DNA of 64,000 nucleotides from Vibrio sp. B1FLJ16 (lineage in GTDB: Bacteria > Pseudomonadota > Gammaproteobacteria > Enterobacterales > Vibrionaceae): positions 3,015,774 through 3,079,773 of the forward strand of contig NZ_HG992749.1 in assembly GCF_905175385.1 (NCBI RefSeq), in the 5' to 3' direction. Positions 26,750 through 35,780 of this stretch are shown piece by piece. The stretch's first letter is position 1, and each line of letters opens with the position of its first letter. A program made the translations under genes and the position numbers. Below the pieces are notes generated by a model, which did not search any database, was not told the origin of the DNA, and saw nothing but the letters and a program-made list of their open reading frames with translations.

Positions 26750-27697
26750 TTGAGTCAGTCTTTACGTATTGTCTTTGCAGGTACTCCGGATTTCGCCGCC
26801 CGTCACTTGGCGGCGTTGTTGTCTTCGGAGCACGAAGTAATTGCCGTCTACACTCAACCTGACCGCCCTGCGGGTCGCGGTAAGAAATTGACTGCAAGCC
26901 CGGTAAAAAACATCGCCCTAGAACACGACATCCCGGTTTATCAGCCTGAGAATTTCAAATCCGATGAAGCGAAACAAGAACTTGCTGATCTGAATGCTGA
27001 CATCATGGTTGTTGTTGCTTATGGCTTACTACTACCACAAGCCGTACTAGACACGCCTAAGCTAGGTTGTATTAACGTCCACGGTTCCATCCTGCCTCGC
27101 TGGCGCGGCGCGGCACCAATCCAACGTTCAATTTGGGCTGGAGACGCAGAAACTGGCGTTACTATCATGCAGATGGATATTGGTCTCGATACCGGTGATA
27201 TGCTGAAAATCGCCACACTGCCAATCGAAGCGACGGATACCAGTGCATCGATGTACGAAAAGCTCGCCGAGCTTGGCCCACAAGCGTTGATTGATTGCCT
27301 TGCAGATATCGCGACAGGCAAAGCGAATCCTGTTAAGCAAGATGATGATCTCGCCAACTATGCGAAAAAGCTCAGCAAAGAGGAAGCTCGTATCGATTGG
27401 AACGATGACGCTGCGAATATAGAACGCTGCGTTCGCGCCTTTAATCCGTGGCCAATGAGTCATTTTGAAGCGGCCGAAAACAGCATCAAAGTATGGCAAA
27501 GCCATGTTTCGGAGCAAACCAGCGACAAGCCGGCGGGTACGATTGTGCAAGCAGATAAAACCGGCATTTATGTTGTGACAGGTAACGGCGTACTGGTACT
27601 GGAACAACTGCAGGTTCCAGGTAAAAAAGCCATGTCAGTTCAAGATATTCTGAACTCACGCGCGGCTTGGTTTGAAGTTGGCACCCAGCTAATTTAA
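26750..27697 (+). CDS. fmt: Methionyl-tRNA formyltransferase Fmt
   Basis: Transfers formyl from 10-formyl-THF to Met-tRNA initiator. It has 315 residues, with [17 protein letters not shown] at the N-terminus, the catalytic [17 protein letters not shown] block and the C-terminal OB-like tRNA-binding domain. The start is a TTG: AAGGAAG lies 6 nt upstream, the following residues align with E. coli Fmt from its first codon, and no ATG is near. It is probably co-transcribed with def. Confidence 0.95.
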   Translation: MSQSLRIVFAGTPDFAARHLAALLSSEHEVIAVYTQPDRPAGRGKKLTASPVKNIALEHDIPVYQPENFKSDEAKQELADLNADIMVVVAYGLLLPQAVLDTPKLGCINVHGSILPRWRGAAPIQRSIWAGDAETGVTIMQMDIGLDTGDMLKIATLPIEATDTSASMYEKLAELGPQALIDCLADIATGKANPVKQDDDLANYAKKLSKEEARIDWNDDAANIERCVRAFNPWPMSHFEAAENSIKVWQSHVSEQTSDKPAGTIVQADKTGIYVVTGNGVLVLEQLQVPGKKAMSVQDILNSRAAWFEVGTQLI

Positions 27698-27718
27698 GCC
27701 ATACTAGGGTATATACCC

Positions 27719-27987
27719 TAGGGTCTGTTGACCTTTCGAGCTGATTTTTGCAGCAATTTGTGGGTTCTTTTATACAAGGCAGAGGCTTTGAAATGTAGTT
27801 ATTCTACTTGATAAGCCGATAACGCAGTAGAAAGGAGCCACAAATGCTGCCCGAAGGGTTCGGCTAAAAGCGTTTTACTCTTTGTTGAGAAGTGCTTGCT
27901 TAGAATGACTAGGCTACAAATCTCTCGCCGCGATTAAAACGCTTTTATCTCGAACAAAACTTAACCACGAAAGGTCAACAGACCCTA
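27719..27987. repeat. Inverted-repeat element, family 2 (269 bp)
   Basis: Perfect 20-bp terminal inverted repeats (TAGGGTCTGTTGACCTTTCG) bound a 269-bp segment without an ORF. Internal landmarks are ACAAGGC (27774-27780), GTAGTTATTCTAC (27795-27807) and AACGCAGT (27821-27828), plus a second inverted pair TAAAAGCGTTTTA/TAAAACGCTTTTA. It fills the fmt-rsmB gap. The size and lack of coding capacity suggest a non-autonomous mobile element. Confidence 0.82.
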
Positions 27988-28043
27988 ATTATTACGAACT
28001 TTTAGAGGGCAGAGATGCCCTCCTTTACTTTAAGGTACTCATC

Positions 28044-29327
28044 ATGAATGTTCGCGCTGCGGCTGCTAACGTCCTGTATCTTGTCGTCGACAAGGGTCAC
28101 TCTCTTTCCAGCGCGCTTCCGGCGGCTCAACAAACCATCCGATCTCGTGATCATGCTCTCTTGCAAGAGATCTGTTACGGTGCGCTTCGTTACCTGCCTC
28201 GCTTGGAAACGATCGCTAATGAGCTGATGGATAAGCCCCTCAAAGGCAAACAGCGTGTCTTCCATCACCTGATTCTGGTCGGTATTTATCAACTGAGCTT
28301 TATGCGAATTCCTGCGCACGCGGCCGTTGGAGAAACGGTTGAAGGCACCAAAGATCTTAAAGGCCCTCGTCTGCGTGGCCTGATTAATGCGGTATTGCGT
28401 AATTACCAGCGTAATCAGGAAGAGCTTGACGAGATTGCAGTCAGCCACAATGCCGGAAAATATGGTCACCCGAGCTGGCTACTAAAACTGCTGCAGGACG
28501 CTTACCCAGAGCAGTGGCAAGGCATTATCGAGGCCAATAATCAGAAAGCGCCAATGTGGCTGCGGGTAAACCACCAGCACCACACACGTGATGAATACCT
28601 GAAGCTACTTGAAGATGAAGAGATTGAGAGCACGCCGCATCCGGAAGCGATGGACGCTCTGAAGTTAGCAACGCCTTGCGATGTGACCAAACTGCCTGGT
28701 TTCGAGAAAGGCTGGGTATCAGTACAAGATGCGGCAGCGCAGCTTTCAATTAACTACCTCAAGCCAAAAAATGGTGAACAGATCCTCGATTGCTGCGCCG
28801 CTCCGGGTGGTAAGACAGCCCATATTCTTGAGCGCACCTCGGGCAGCGAAGTAGTGGCAATCGACTGTGATGACACTCGCCTGAAGCGTGTGCATGAAAA
28901 CCTGAAGCGTCTCAACCTTGACGCAAAAGTAATTTGCGGTGATGCCCGTACCCCTCAAGAATGGTGGCAAGGTGAACAGTTTGACCGTATTTTGCTGGAT
29001 GCACCTTGTTCTGCAACAGGAGTCATTCGCCGTCATCCGGATATTAAATGGCTACGCCGGGCAGACGATATTGCCGCTTTGGCAGATCTGCAACGTGAAA
29101 TTTTCGATGCTATGTGGACACAGCTAAAACCAGGCGGCACAATGGTTTACGCAACTTGCTCCATCACTCCACAAGAAAACACCGAGCAAGTGAAAGCATT
29201 TTTAGCTCGCACCGCAGATGCGATATTGCTGGATTCAGATCCCGATCAGCCTGGGCGTCAGATACTGCCAGGTGAAGACGATATGGATGGATTTTACTAC
29301 GCCGTGCTCACAAAAAACCGTGCGTAA
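28044..29327 (+). CDS. rsmB: 16S rRNA m5C967 methyltransferase RsmB
   Basis: SAM-dependent enzyme that makes m5C967 in 16S rRNA. It has 427 residues (E. coli 429): an N-terminal NusB-like domain (1-140) and a Rossmann methyltransferase domain with [28 protein letters not shown] (one catalytic Cys) and [12 protein letters not shown] (the other). It lies in the conserved def-fmt-rsmB-trkA order. Confidence 0.97.
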   Translation: MNVRAAAANVLYLVVDKGHSLSSALPAAQQTIRSRDHALLQEICYGALRYLPRLETIANELMDKPLKGKQRVFHHLILVGIYQLSFMRIPAHAAVGETVEGTKDLKGPRLRGLINAVLRNYQRNQEELDEIAVSHNAGKYGHPSWLLKLLQDAYPEQWQGIIEANNQKAPMWLRVNHQHHTRDEYLKLLEDEEIESTPHPEAMDALKLATPCDVTKLPGFEKGWVSVQDAAAQLSINYLKPKNGEQILDCCAAPGGKTAHILERTSGSEVVAIDCDDTRLKRVHENLKRLNLDAKVICGDARTPQEWWQGEQFDRILLDAPCSATGVIRRHPDIKWLRRADDIAALADLQREIFDAMWTQLKPGGTMVYATCSITPQENTEQVKAFLARTADAILLDSDPDQPGRQILPGEDDMDGFYYAVLTKNRA

Positions 29328-29340
29328 CAGCAAGCTAAAT

Positions 29341-29371
29341 AAGGCGATTGGAGTTATTCAATCGCCTTTTT
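29341..29371 (+). terminator. Terminator after rsmB
   Basis: AAGGCGATTG pairs with CAATCGCCTT around GAGTTATT and is followed by TTT. It separates rsmB from trkA. Confidence 0.8.
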
Positions 29372-29390
29372 CAGATAACGAGAAAAGAGT

Positions 29391-30767
29391 ATGAAGATCA
29401 TAATTCTTGGTGCTGGTCAGGTTGGCGGCACACTGGCAGAAAACCTTGTTGGTGAGAACAACGATATCACCATCGTCGACAACAACTCTGACCGCCTGCG
29501 TGAGTTGCAGGACAAATATGACCTACGTGTGGTCAACGGCCATGCAAGTCATCCGGATGTCCTGCACGAAGCAGGGGCACAAGATGCCGACATGCTGGTT
29601 GCGGTAACCAACGCTGACGAAACCAATATGGCGGCGTGTCAGGTAGCCTTTACTCTGTTTAACACCCCTAACCGTGTCGCTCGTATCCGCTCTCCAGAGT
29701 ATCTGGCAGAAAAAGAAGCCCTGTTTAAATCTGGCGCAATCCCGGTCGATCACCTTATCGCACCGGAAGAACTCGTTACCAGCTATATCGAACGTCTTAT
29801 TCAGTATCCGGGCGCACTTCAGGTTGTCAGCTTTGCCGAGCAGAAAGTCAGCCTGGTTGCGGTAAAAGCCTACTATGGCGGCCCGTTGGTGGGGAATGCG
29901 TTATCTGCGCTGCGTGAGCACATGCCACACATAGACACCCGCGTGGCTGCAATATTCCGTCAGGGTCGTCCGATACGTCCGCAAGGCACCACCATCATCG
30001 AAGCCGATGATGAAGTTTTCTTTGTTGCCGCAAGTAATCATATCCGCTCTGTAATGAGTGAATTGCAGCGCCTTGAGAAGCCTTACCGCCGAATTATGAT
30101 AGTCGGTGGCGGTAACATCGGTGCAAGCTTAGCGAAGCGCTTAGAGCAGACCTATAGCGTGAAATTAATCGAACGTAACTACCAGCGAGCAGAAAAACTA
30201 TCTGAACAGCTGGGCAACACCATTGTGTTCTGTGGAGATGCCGCGGATCAAGAGTTACTGACAGAAGAAAATATCGATCAGGTCGATGTGTTCATTGCCC
30301 TGACTAACGAAGATGAAACCAACATCATGTCCGCCATGCTGGCAAAACGCATGGGGGCGAAAAAGGTAATGGTGCTGATTCAGCGCGGTGCGTATGTCGA
30401 CCTCGTACAAGGAGGCGTGATAGACGTGGCAATTTCACCACAGCAAGCGACAATCTCTGCGTTGCTGACCCACGTTCGCCGTGCCGATATTGTTAACGTC
30501 TCGTCTCTGCGCCGTGGTGCTGCTGAAGCCATTGAAGCCATCGCCCACGGTGATGAAACCACATCGAAAGTGGTTGGCCGCGCGATTGGCGACATCAAAC
30601 TTCCGCCGGGCACGACCATTGGCGCAATCGTTCGTGGTGAAGAGGTCCTCATCGCTCATGATCGCACGGTTATAGAACAAGATGACCACGTCGTTATGTT
30701 CCTGGTCGACAAAAAATACGTATCAGACGTCGAAGCTCTGTTCCAGCCTAGCCCGTTTTTCCTTTAG
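29391..30767 (+). CDS. trkA: Trk potassium uptake regulatory subunit TrkA
   Basis: Cytoplasmic NAD(H)-binding subunit that gates the TrkH channel. It has 458 residues as two RCK repeats, each with a Rossmann motif (ILGAGQVGG at 5-13 and [10 protein letters not shown] near 238-247) and a C-terminal ligand domain. The trkH start lies 9 nt after its stop, so the two form an operon. Confidence 0.97.
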   Translation: MKIIILGAGQVGGTLAENLVGENNDITIVDNNSDRLRELQDKYDLRVVNGHASHPDVLHEAGAQDADMLVAVTNADETNMAACQVAFTLFNTPNRVARIRSPEYLAEKEALFKSGAIPVDHLIAPEELVTSYIERLIQYPGALQVVSFAEQKVSLVAVKAYYGGPLVGNALSALREHMPHIDTRVAAIFRQGRPIRPQGTTIIEADDEVFFVAASNHIRSVMSELQRLEKPYRRIMIVGGGNIGASLAKRLEQTYSVKLIERNYQRAEKLSEQLGNTIVFCGDAADQELLTEENIDQVDVFIALTNEDETNIMSAMLAKRMGAKKVMVLIQRGAYVDLVQGGVIDVAISPQQATISALLTHVRRADIVNVSSLRRGAAEAIEAIAHGDETTSKVVGRAIGDIKLPPGTTIGAIVRGEEVLIAHDRTVIEQDDHVVMFLVDKKYVSDVEALFQPSPFFL

Positions 30768-30776
30768 GATTAGCCA

Positions 30777-32222
30777 ATGGTCAACTTACGTCCCGTACTG
30801 TTTGTTATCGGGCTGGTTTTATCCAAACTGGCTCTTTTCATGTACATACCGACGTTGGTCGCGTTTTTCACAGGTACGGGCGGATTCCTCGATTTCGCCC
30901 AGGCTGTTGTCATCACCCATGTGGCTGCATTTTTCTGCCTGACTATTGGCCGGACGACCAATTTCAAACTCAGTGTACGTGATATGTTCCTGATCACCAG
31001 CCTGGTCTGGATTATCGCCAGTGCGTTCGCTGCGCTGCCTTTTGTGTTCATAAACCATATTACGTTCACTGATGCCTATTTCGAAACCATGTCAGGTATC
31101 ACCACCACTGGCTCAACGGTTTTGAGCGGCCTGGACAGTATGGCACCAAGCATCCTGTTGTGGCGCTCAATTCTGCAATGGCTTGGCGGCATCGGCTTTA
31201 TCGTTATGGCGGTAGCGGTTCTGCCGATGCTAAACGTTGGTGGTATGAAGCTGTTCCACACCGAGTCTTCCGACTGGTCAGACAAAAGCAGCCCGAGAGC
31301 TAAGACCGTGGCGAAGAACATCGTACTGGTTTACCTGACCCTGACCGGTTTGTGCATTGTTGGCTTTGTGCTGACGGGTATGAATGTGTTCGAAGCGATC
31401 AACCACGCTTTCACGACACTATCGACCGGCGGCTACTCGACTTCCGACAGGTCGATGAATCAGTTTTCCGATGGTGCACACTGGGTCGCAACCGCCTTTA
31501 TGTTCCTAGGGGGGCTACCCTTCCTGTTGTTCATTGCCGCCCTGCGTAAACGCAGAATCAGCATTCTGCTTAAAGATGCCCAGGTCCGGGGTTTTGCCTG
31601 CCTGTTTATCCTCTCAAGTCTGGTCATTGCTGCCTGGCTGGTAATCCGTGATGGCTACACCATAGTAGATGCATTGCGTGTGTCGATGTTTAATATCGTA
31701 TCTGTCGTCACCACAACCGGTTTTGGCTTAGAAGACTTCACCGCCTGGGGTGCATTGCCGACAACACTGTTTGCTTTCCTGATGATTGCAGGCGCCTGCT
31801 CAGGCTCCACATCCGGCGGTATCAAGATATTCCGCTTCCAGATCGCAATGACTCTGCTGAACAAACAAATGCTAAAACTGGTGCATCCGTCAGGTGTATT
31901 TGTCCAGCGCTACAACCAACGTCCAGTAAATGATGACATTGTGCGTTCCGTTGTCGCTTTCGTACTGATGTTTTTTATCACCATCATCTTTATTGCAGGG
32001 TGTCTGAGTGCCTTAGGCTTAGATCCGGTTACCAGTATTTCAGGCTCTATCACCGCCGTTGCTAACGTGGGGCCGGGGATGGGATCGGTGATTGGCCCGA
32101 CAGGTAACTTTGCACCACTACCCGATGCGGCCAAATGGCTGCTAAGTTTTGGGATGTTAATGGGGCGCCTGGAGATTCTGACTATTCTTGTATTATTCTT
32201 CCCTGCATTCTGGCGCCGTTAG
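30777..32222 (+). CDS. trkH: Trk potassium channel subunit TrkH
   Basis: Inner-membrane potassium channel of 481 residues (E. coli 483) with four pore loops, each with the selectivity glycine: TTTGSTVL, STGGYST, TTTGFGLE and NVGPGMG. Ten or more hydrophobic helices are visible. It partners TrkA encoded immediately upstream. Confidence 0.97.
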   Translation: MVNLRPVLFVIGLVLSKLALFMYIPTLVAFFTGTGGFLDFAQAVVITHVAAFFCLTIGRTTNFKLSVRDMFLITSLVWIIASAFAALPFVFINHITFTDAYFETMSGITTTGSTVLSGLDSMAPSILLWRSILQWLGGIGFIVMAVAVLPMLNVGGMKLFHTESSDWSDKSSPRAKTVAKNIVLVYLTLTGLCIVGFVLTGMNVFEAINHAFTTLSTGGYSTSDRSMNQFSDGAHWVATAFMFLGGLPFLLFIAALRKRRISILLKDAQVRGFACLFILSSLVIAAWLVIRDGYTIVDALRVSMFNIVSVVTTTGFGLEDFTAWGALPTTLFAFLMIAGACSGSTSGGIKIFRFQIAMTLLNKQMLKLVHPSGVFVQRYNQRPVNDDIVRSVVAFVLMFFITIIFIAGCLSALGLDPVTSISGSITAVANVGPGMGSVIGPTGNFAPLPDAAKWLLSFGMLMGRLEILTILVLFFPAFWRR

Positions 32223-32245
32223 ACCATCAAATAAAAGGTACAACA

Positions 32246-32836
32246 ATGAAAACCTGGATCACTCTGGCTACACTGCTGGCCACTTCATCAGTTGATGCTG
32301 CCGAAGTCGTAAAGTTAGCCGATGGACGAGAAGTAAAGCTTAATGATGACTTTACCTGGGAGTATGTGGTGGTTAGCGCCGCAGCTGAATCCACAACGCA
32401 ATCCGCATCCAAAGCGGTTACCACAACCGGAGTCGCAGCAACACCAGTCATTGCGACGATACCTGCTGTCTCAAAAACTACGGGCACAACAGTTGTGGTC
32501 AATGCAAAAAAGCCAACTATGCAGCTTTCTGATTCTGGTGTGGATATCCTTATTGGTTCCGCAAGTTATGAAGGTGGTGAACTGATATTTCCAACCTCGA
32601 TTACCAACCAGAGTTCTCAGTCAGTAATCCAGATTGAAGTGGAAGTCGAGGTGTTCGATCTGTCCGGTAAGGCACTGAAAAAAGAAAAGGTTATTGTCTG
32701 GCAGTCGATCAAACGCATGGCCGATACCTACCTTCGCCCGCAACAGGCAGAGCAGGGTAAAACCATCAGGCTGGCAGTGCCGCAATCTCAGCAATACCAG
32801 TTTTCAGCTAAAGTCATAGAGGTACAGACTCGCTAA
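32246..32836 (+). CDS. DUF3157-like exported protein
   Basis: 196-residue protein with a signal peptide (MKTWITLATLLATSSVDAA), a short conserved strand region (LADGREVKLNDDFTWEYV), a low-complexity Ala/Thr/Ser linker (about 40-80) and a beta-rich C-terminal domain. It resembles the Vibrionaceae DUF3157 family as I remember it; function unknown. The start at 32246 follows AAAAGGT and a signal peptide. It sits 23 nt after trkH, perhaps in the same transcript. Confidence 0.72.
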   Translation: MKTWITLATLLATSSVDAAEVVKLADGREVKLNDDFTWEYVVVSAAAESTTQSASKAVTTTGVAATPVIATIPAVSKTTGTTVVVNAKKPTMQLSDSGVDILIGSASYEGGELIFPTSITNQSSQSVIQIEVEVEVFDLSGKALKKEKVIVWQSIKRMADTYLRPQQAEQGKTIRLAVPQSQQYQFSAKVIEVQTR

Positions 32837-32862
32837 AGCCAAACCCCGTCGAACCGTTAAGG

Positions 32863-33516
32863 CTAAATCGGTTCGACGAAATAATAGATAGCAAAGAAAT
32901 GACACACACAGCCCGCTAAAACAAAGCCATGCCAGATAGCGTGATTGAATGGTATACGTTTAGCCACATAAAAAATGACACCAAGGGAATAAATCAGGCC
33001 GCCCGCCGCAAGTAGCGTCAATCCGCCAATATCCAGGGTAATGGCCAGTTGGTAAATAACAATCAATGACAGCCATCCCATGACCAGATAAGTCGTTAGC
33101 GATAATCTCTTAAAGCGATGAATAAACGCCACTTTCATAAGAATACCAATCAAGGCAATGGTCCAGATCACGATCATTAAACCAATCGCCAAAGGGGTTC
33201 GTAAACTCACCAGCAAAAACGGGGTATAGCTGCCCGCAATCAGTAAATAAATCGCACAATGATCGAAGGTTTTCAGCCAGCGTTTAGCTTTAGGATGCGG
33301 AATTGCGTGATAGAGCGTAGAGGCAAGAAACAGCACAATAATACTGGAACCGTAGATCGCCATACTGGTGATGGTCAGGGCATCAGCCTGTTGGTCCAAA
33401 GCTCTGACTAACAGCAGAATCAGGCCAACAATACCCAATAACATCCCTATCCCGTGAGTGAGAGAGTTAGCAAACTCTTCGCCCTGACTGTATTGAGGCT
33501 TATGTGATGATGACAT
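32863..33516 (-). CDS. trhA: Hemolysin III / PAQR family membrane protein (TrhA/YqfA type)
   Basis: 217-residue protein with seven predicted membrane helices and the family's motifs: [12 protein letters not shown] (first helix), [26 protein letters not shown] and [20 protein letters not shown], giving the His/Asp metal-site residues of PAQR proteins. Despite the name it is unlikely to be a secreted toxin; homologues affect membrane lipid balance. I use the ATG at 33516 ([10 protein letters not shown]). A palindrome overlaps its promoter (33565-33586). Confidence 0.88.
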   Translation of the reverse strand: MSSSHKPQYSQGEEFANSLTHGIGMLLGIVGLILLLVRALDQQADALTITSMAIYGSSIIVLFLASTLYHAIPHPKAKRWLKTFDHCAIYLLIAGSYTPFLLVSLRTPLAIGLMIVIWTIALIGILMKVAFIHRFKRLSLTTYLVMGWLSLIVIYQLAITLDIGGLTLLAAGGLIYSLGVIFYVAKRIPFNHAIWHGFVLAGCVCHFFAIYYFVEPI

Positions 33517-33564
33517 CGATGTACCTATACTTGAGTCGTGTATATTCGCTCTAGTATGGCACAC

Positions 33565-33586
33565 TTAGCTTACACGTGTAAGCTAA
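33565..33586. promoter_or_regulatory. 22-bp palindrome, FabR-like operator over trhA promoter
   Basis: TTAGCTTACACGTGTAAGCTAA is perfectly symmetrical. Its core AGCTTACACGTGTAAGCT resembles the FabR/TetR-type operator (AGCGTACA-TGT-CGCT) of unsaturated fatty acid genes as I recall it. On the minus strand, TTACAC (part of the palindrome) and CATACT are 17 bp apart, so the site would cover the -35 of trhA. It could instead act as a terminator for the upstream spo0M-like gene, though no T run follows. Confidence 0.55.
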
Positions 33587-33588
33587 AA

Positions 33589-34395
33589 TTAAGGGTCGTG
33601 AATAGCAGTAGCTTGGTCAAGGTAATTAAGCACAAGCTCCCCGACTTCATCATGGTTAGTCGTCACAGGGATCGTCAGTTCCCGCTTGAGCTTGCCGCTG
33701 CCTAACAGGCTCGCCAGCATACCTCCGGACCCGCTGCGATTGCGGTCAACCTCAAACCATAGTTTCAGCTCTTTTTCACTGCGGTGCGCGACAAACTCCA
33801 GCTCACGCCACAGACCATGGTAGGGACCATCTGTCGGTACCAGTTCAAATTCCTGAACAAATGGCAGATCAAATCCCTTCACTTCTTCGCATTCAACCTT
33901 GCGAATACGTAAACCCTGCGCCTCAAATGCGGTCAGGATTGCATCCATCAGAGGATCCGGACGAATGGTAAGCATATCTTTGTCAGTCGGATCAAGCGCA
34001 GCGGCAATGTCTAAGCCTGTTTCCAGCCACACTTTCGCGTCACCGATTGTAATCGGAGTATTCCAGGGCACATCAAGTTTTAAATCGAAGGTACGTTCTT
34101 CTGCAGAGTGGATAGTAAACGCATAAGGAAGGCTCCACTCAGCCAGAACATGGGTTTGCGGTATCCGGCGCATACTGTGCCCTTCACGGGCTCCTCTGTC
34201 ATCAGGCGCTTCCGCAATGTAACGACAGCAGAGTTTCAAATCGATATTATCAATCTCCTGTTCTGTCGCTCCCCCGTAAACATGGATAGACACATCCACA
34301 CTCTGCCCCGGATAGAGCACATCCTGATTCAGAACCGAGTCAACCTTAGCACTGCCAATCCCAAAACTCGCAAGTGTCTTCTTTAAAAATGACAT
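33589..34395 (-). CDS. Spo0M-like sporulation-control family protein
   Basis: 268-residue cytoplasmic protein of the Spo0M (SpoOM) family, which has an arrestin-like beta-sandwich. This family also occurs in non-sporulating bacteria, where the role is unknown. Features: MSFLKKTLASFGIGSAKVD start, PGQSVDVSIHVYGGATEQEID (strand of the sandwich) and FELVPTDGPYHGLWRELEFV in the middle. AAAGGAGG is 5 nt before the ATG at 34395. It reads into trhA across the palindrome. Confidence 0.85.
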   Translation of the reverse strand: MSFLKKTLASFGIGSAKVDSVLNQDVLYPGQSVDVSIHVYGGATEQEIDNIDLKLCCRYIAEAPDDRGAREGHSMRRIPQTHVLAEWSLPYAFTIHSAEERTFDLKLDVPWNTPITIGDAKVWLETGLDIAAALDPTDKDMLTIRPDPLMDAILTAFEAQGLRIRKVECEEVKGFDLPFVQEFELVPTDGPYHGLWRELEFVAHRSEKELKLWFEVDRNRSGSGGMLASLLGSGKLKRELTIPVTTNHDEVGELVLNYLDQATAIHDP

Positions 34396-34470
34396 AGGCA
34401 CCTCCTTTGTCGAGATCTCATACTACTACTGCCGATCACGGGGTCAAAAACAATTTTTGCATTCTTTACA

Positions 34471-34517
34471 TTCGATAAATTGACAAAATCGAAACATTTC
34501 GATTGTTCAAGTATCGA
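34471..34517. promoter_or_regulatory. Cluster of ATCGAA/TTCGAT half-sites with 18-bp palindrome
   Basis: AATCGAAACATTTCGATT (34487-34504) is a perfect palindrome. Further half-sites TTCGAT (34471) and ATCGAC (about 34512) flank it, and TTGACA (34480-34485) overlaps. The layout looks like an operator array for the transcript leading to the small ORF at 34694, or for the divergent spo0M-like gene. I do not recognise the regulator. Confidence 0.5.
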
Positions 34518-34549
34518 CCAATTAACACAAGGGTGCTAACCTAATCACT

Positions 34550-34650
34550 GATATGTATGCATATCGGTATTCCTGACTCATTATCCGGATTGGCGAGAGC
34601 CAAAAGAGCGAAGCTTTTCGCAGTTTGAGGTCAGCTCATAGTGATTCAGG
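34550..34650 (+). ncRNA. Candidate structured leader RNA (four-way junction fold)
   Basis: A hairpin GATATG/CATATC (34550-34565) precedes a closed domain. Outer stem CCTGACTCA (34572-34580) pairs with TGATTCAGG (34642-34650), one mismatch. Inside are three hairpins in a row: TTGGC-GAGA-GCCAA (34590-34603), GCGAA-GCTT-TTCGC (34608-34621) and TGAG-GTCAG-CTCA (34626-34638), with linkers of 9, 4, 4 and 3 nt. It ends 43 nt before a 55-codon ORF. It matches no riboswitch class I know. Predicted by eye only. Confidence 0.4.
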
Positions 34651-34693
34651 CCATAACATCGGCAATGGATATGTGTGACAGTTAGGTAATTAA

Positions 34694-34861
34694 ATGCGCC
34701 CAACAGCAGTCAGGTTCGCACACACCAATAGTAGTGCAATGCGCCGTCGCAGTGGTTTTGCTACTGCATTTAAGGCAAAGCAAGTTGCGCCTGCTATGAC
34801 AATGGTTGAGAAAAACGCGGTAACGCCAGAAGCTCCGTCCAAAGTTATCAAAGCAGCTTAA
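34694..34861 (+). CDS. 55-residue basic small protein, unknown
   Basis: This short ORF starts MRPTAVRFAHTNSSAM and ends PSKVIKAA. It is rich in Arg, Lys and Ala (net positive), with no membrane segment, cysteine or signal peptide. TTAGG lies 7 nt before the ATG. A terminator begins directly after the stop, and a structured leader lies upstream, so it looks like a self-contained gene of about 350 nt. I do not recognise the family. It might be a regulatory leader peptide or an RNA-binding small protein, but nothing in the sequence decides this. Confidence 0.55.
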   Translation: MRPTAVRFAHTNSSAMRRRSGFATAFKAKQVAPAMTMVEKNAVTPEAPSKVIKAA

Positions 34862-34862
34862 T

Positions 34863-34892
34863 AAAAAGCGCGGCACTAGCTGCGCTTTTTTC
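34863..34892 (+). terminator. Terminator after the 55-residue ORF
   Basis: AAAAAGCGC and GCGCTTTTTT form a stem that closes on GGCACTAGCT, with a T run immediately after. It starts 2 nt past the TAA. Confidence 0.8.
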
Positions 34893-34936
34893 TTTTCTTG
34901 CTCCCTATTTGTATCCTCACGGCAATTTGATACCGT

Positions 34937-35203
34937 TATACCCAAATGACTTCAAGGTGCAGGATTCAGAGCGTTGTCACTGGCACAAGATCTAGGAAAA
35001 TAACGCAGCGGAATAGCGAGCTCTTTCCAAGTTATTTGACGCGGAAATCGTGTCAGTGACACGCTCCCGAAGGGCGAGTTTCCTTGGCTCACAGTCTTTG
35101 TTAACGATTTTTGATTTAGAGCCACTAGATCATCAAATCGTTGCCTCGCCTGTAAGCCAAGTCATTCTCGCTGAACTTGGCACCTTGAGGTTATTTGGGT
35201 ATA
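34937..35203. repeat. Inverted-repeat element, family 3 (267 bp)
   Basis: Terminal inverted repeats of about 24 bp (TATACCCAAAT, then TCAAGGTGC) bound the element. Inside are paired arms GTCACTG/CAGTGAC and AAATAAC/GTTATTT around GCGGAATAGCGAGCTC. It contains no ORF. Just outside the right end the TATACCCAAATA sequence begins again, forming GGGTATATACCC (35197-35208). The element fills the gap before yihD. Confidence 0.78.
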
Positions 35204-35237
35204 TACCCAAATACCTATAAATTTTGTGGAGAAATGA

Positions 35238-35504
35238 ATGAAGTGTCATCGAATTGAAGAATTGCTCGAACTGCTAGATCCAGAGTGGCACAAAGACCAG
35301 GACATGAACCTGCTACAGTTTATTGTGAAACTGGCCACAGAAGCGGGTTATGAAGGCAAACTGGAAGATCTCACTGATGATGTTCTGATCTACCACCTTA
35401 AAATGCGTAACAGCAGTAAAGATGAGATGATCCCGGGTTTAAAGAAAGACCAGGAAGATGATTTCAAAACGGCTATTTTACGCGCTCGCGGCGTCATCAA
35501 ATAG
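35238..35504 (+). CDS. yihD: YihD family protein
   Basis: 88-residue cytoplasmic protein very close to E. coli YihD (89): [28 protein letters not shown] and the C-terminal [13 protein letters not shown] are conserved. Function unknown (DUF1040). GTGGAG lies 8 nt before the ATG. It is followed by terminators rather than srkA-dsbA as in E. coli; here ccoG intervenes. Confidence 0.93.
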   Translation: MKCHRIEELLELLDPEWHKDQDMNLLQFIVKLATEAGYEGKLEDLTDDVLIYHLKMRNSSKDEMIPGLKKDQEDDFKTAILRARGVIK

Positions 35505-35523
35505 ACAATACCAGCCCTGTCTG

Positions 35524-35637
35524 AGCGACTCGTCCGAGTCGCTTTTTTATTGCTCTTTTTTACAACTAAAAAAGAGCAGTAAAGTAAGTGATAACTGTTC
35601 AGCCAATAATCAGGTTAACTGTACTGCTTTTTGTTGT
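35524..35637 (+). terminator. Stacked terminators after yihD
   Basis: Three hairpins follow one another. AGCGACTC/GAGTCGCT then TTTTTT (35524-35549) is a clear terminator. GCTCTTTTTT/AAAAAAGAGC (35553-35576) is a second stem. AGCAGTA (from about 35573) can pair with TACTGCT ahead of TTTTTG (to 35637). The second and third compete for the same bases. The remaining 35638-35780 is the ccoG upstream region, where I see no convincing promoter. Confidence 0.7.
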
Positions 35638-35780
35638 TAAACATTGACTACGTTAAAGAAAAGGAAATGTTATTGGTTGTATAATCATCGTTTATCAGTA
35701 TTAACTAAAATAGCAATGTCATCGAGCGCCATCGGTAGAAATGACGCCGTACATTAAAAAAGCCCAAGAAGGATGAGTGC

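Noticed and set aside
27719..27987. Insertion sequence with transposase between fmt and rsmB
   Set aside because: The 269-bp segment has inverted ends but no ORF on either strand; at most a non-autonomous element.
32863..33516. Haemolysin toxin
   Set aside because: The hemolysin III name is historical; the sequence is a seven-helix PAQR membrane protein without a signal for secretion.
34682..34945. Minus-strand 87-codon ORF opposite the small plus-strand ORF
   Set aside because: It runs through a terminator hairpin and into the repeat element, has no ribosome site and no recognisable composition; the plus-strand ORF with terminator is the better reading.
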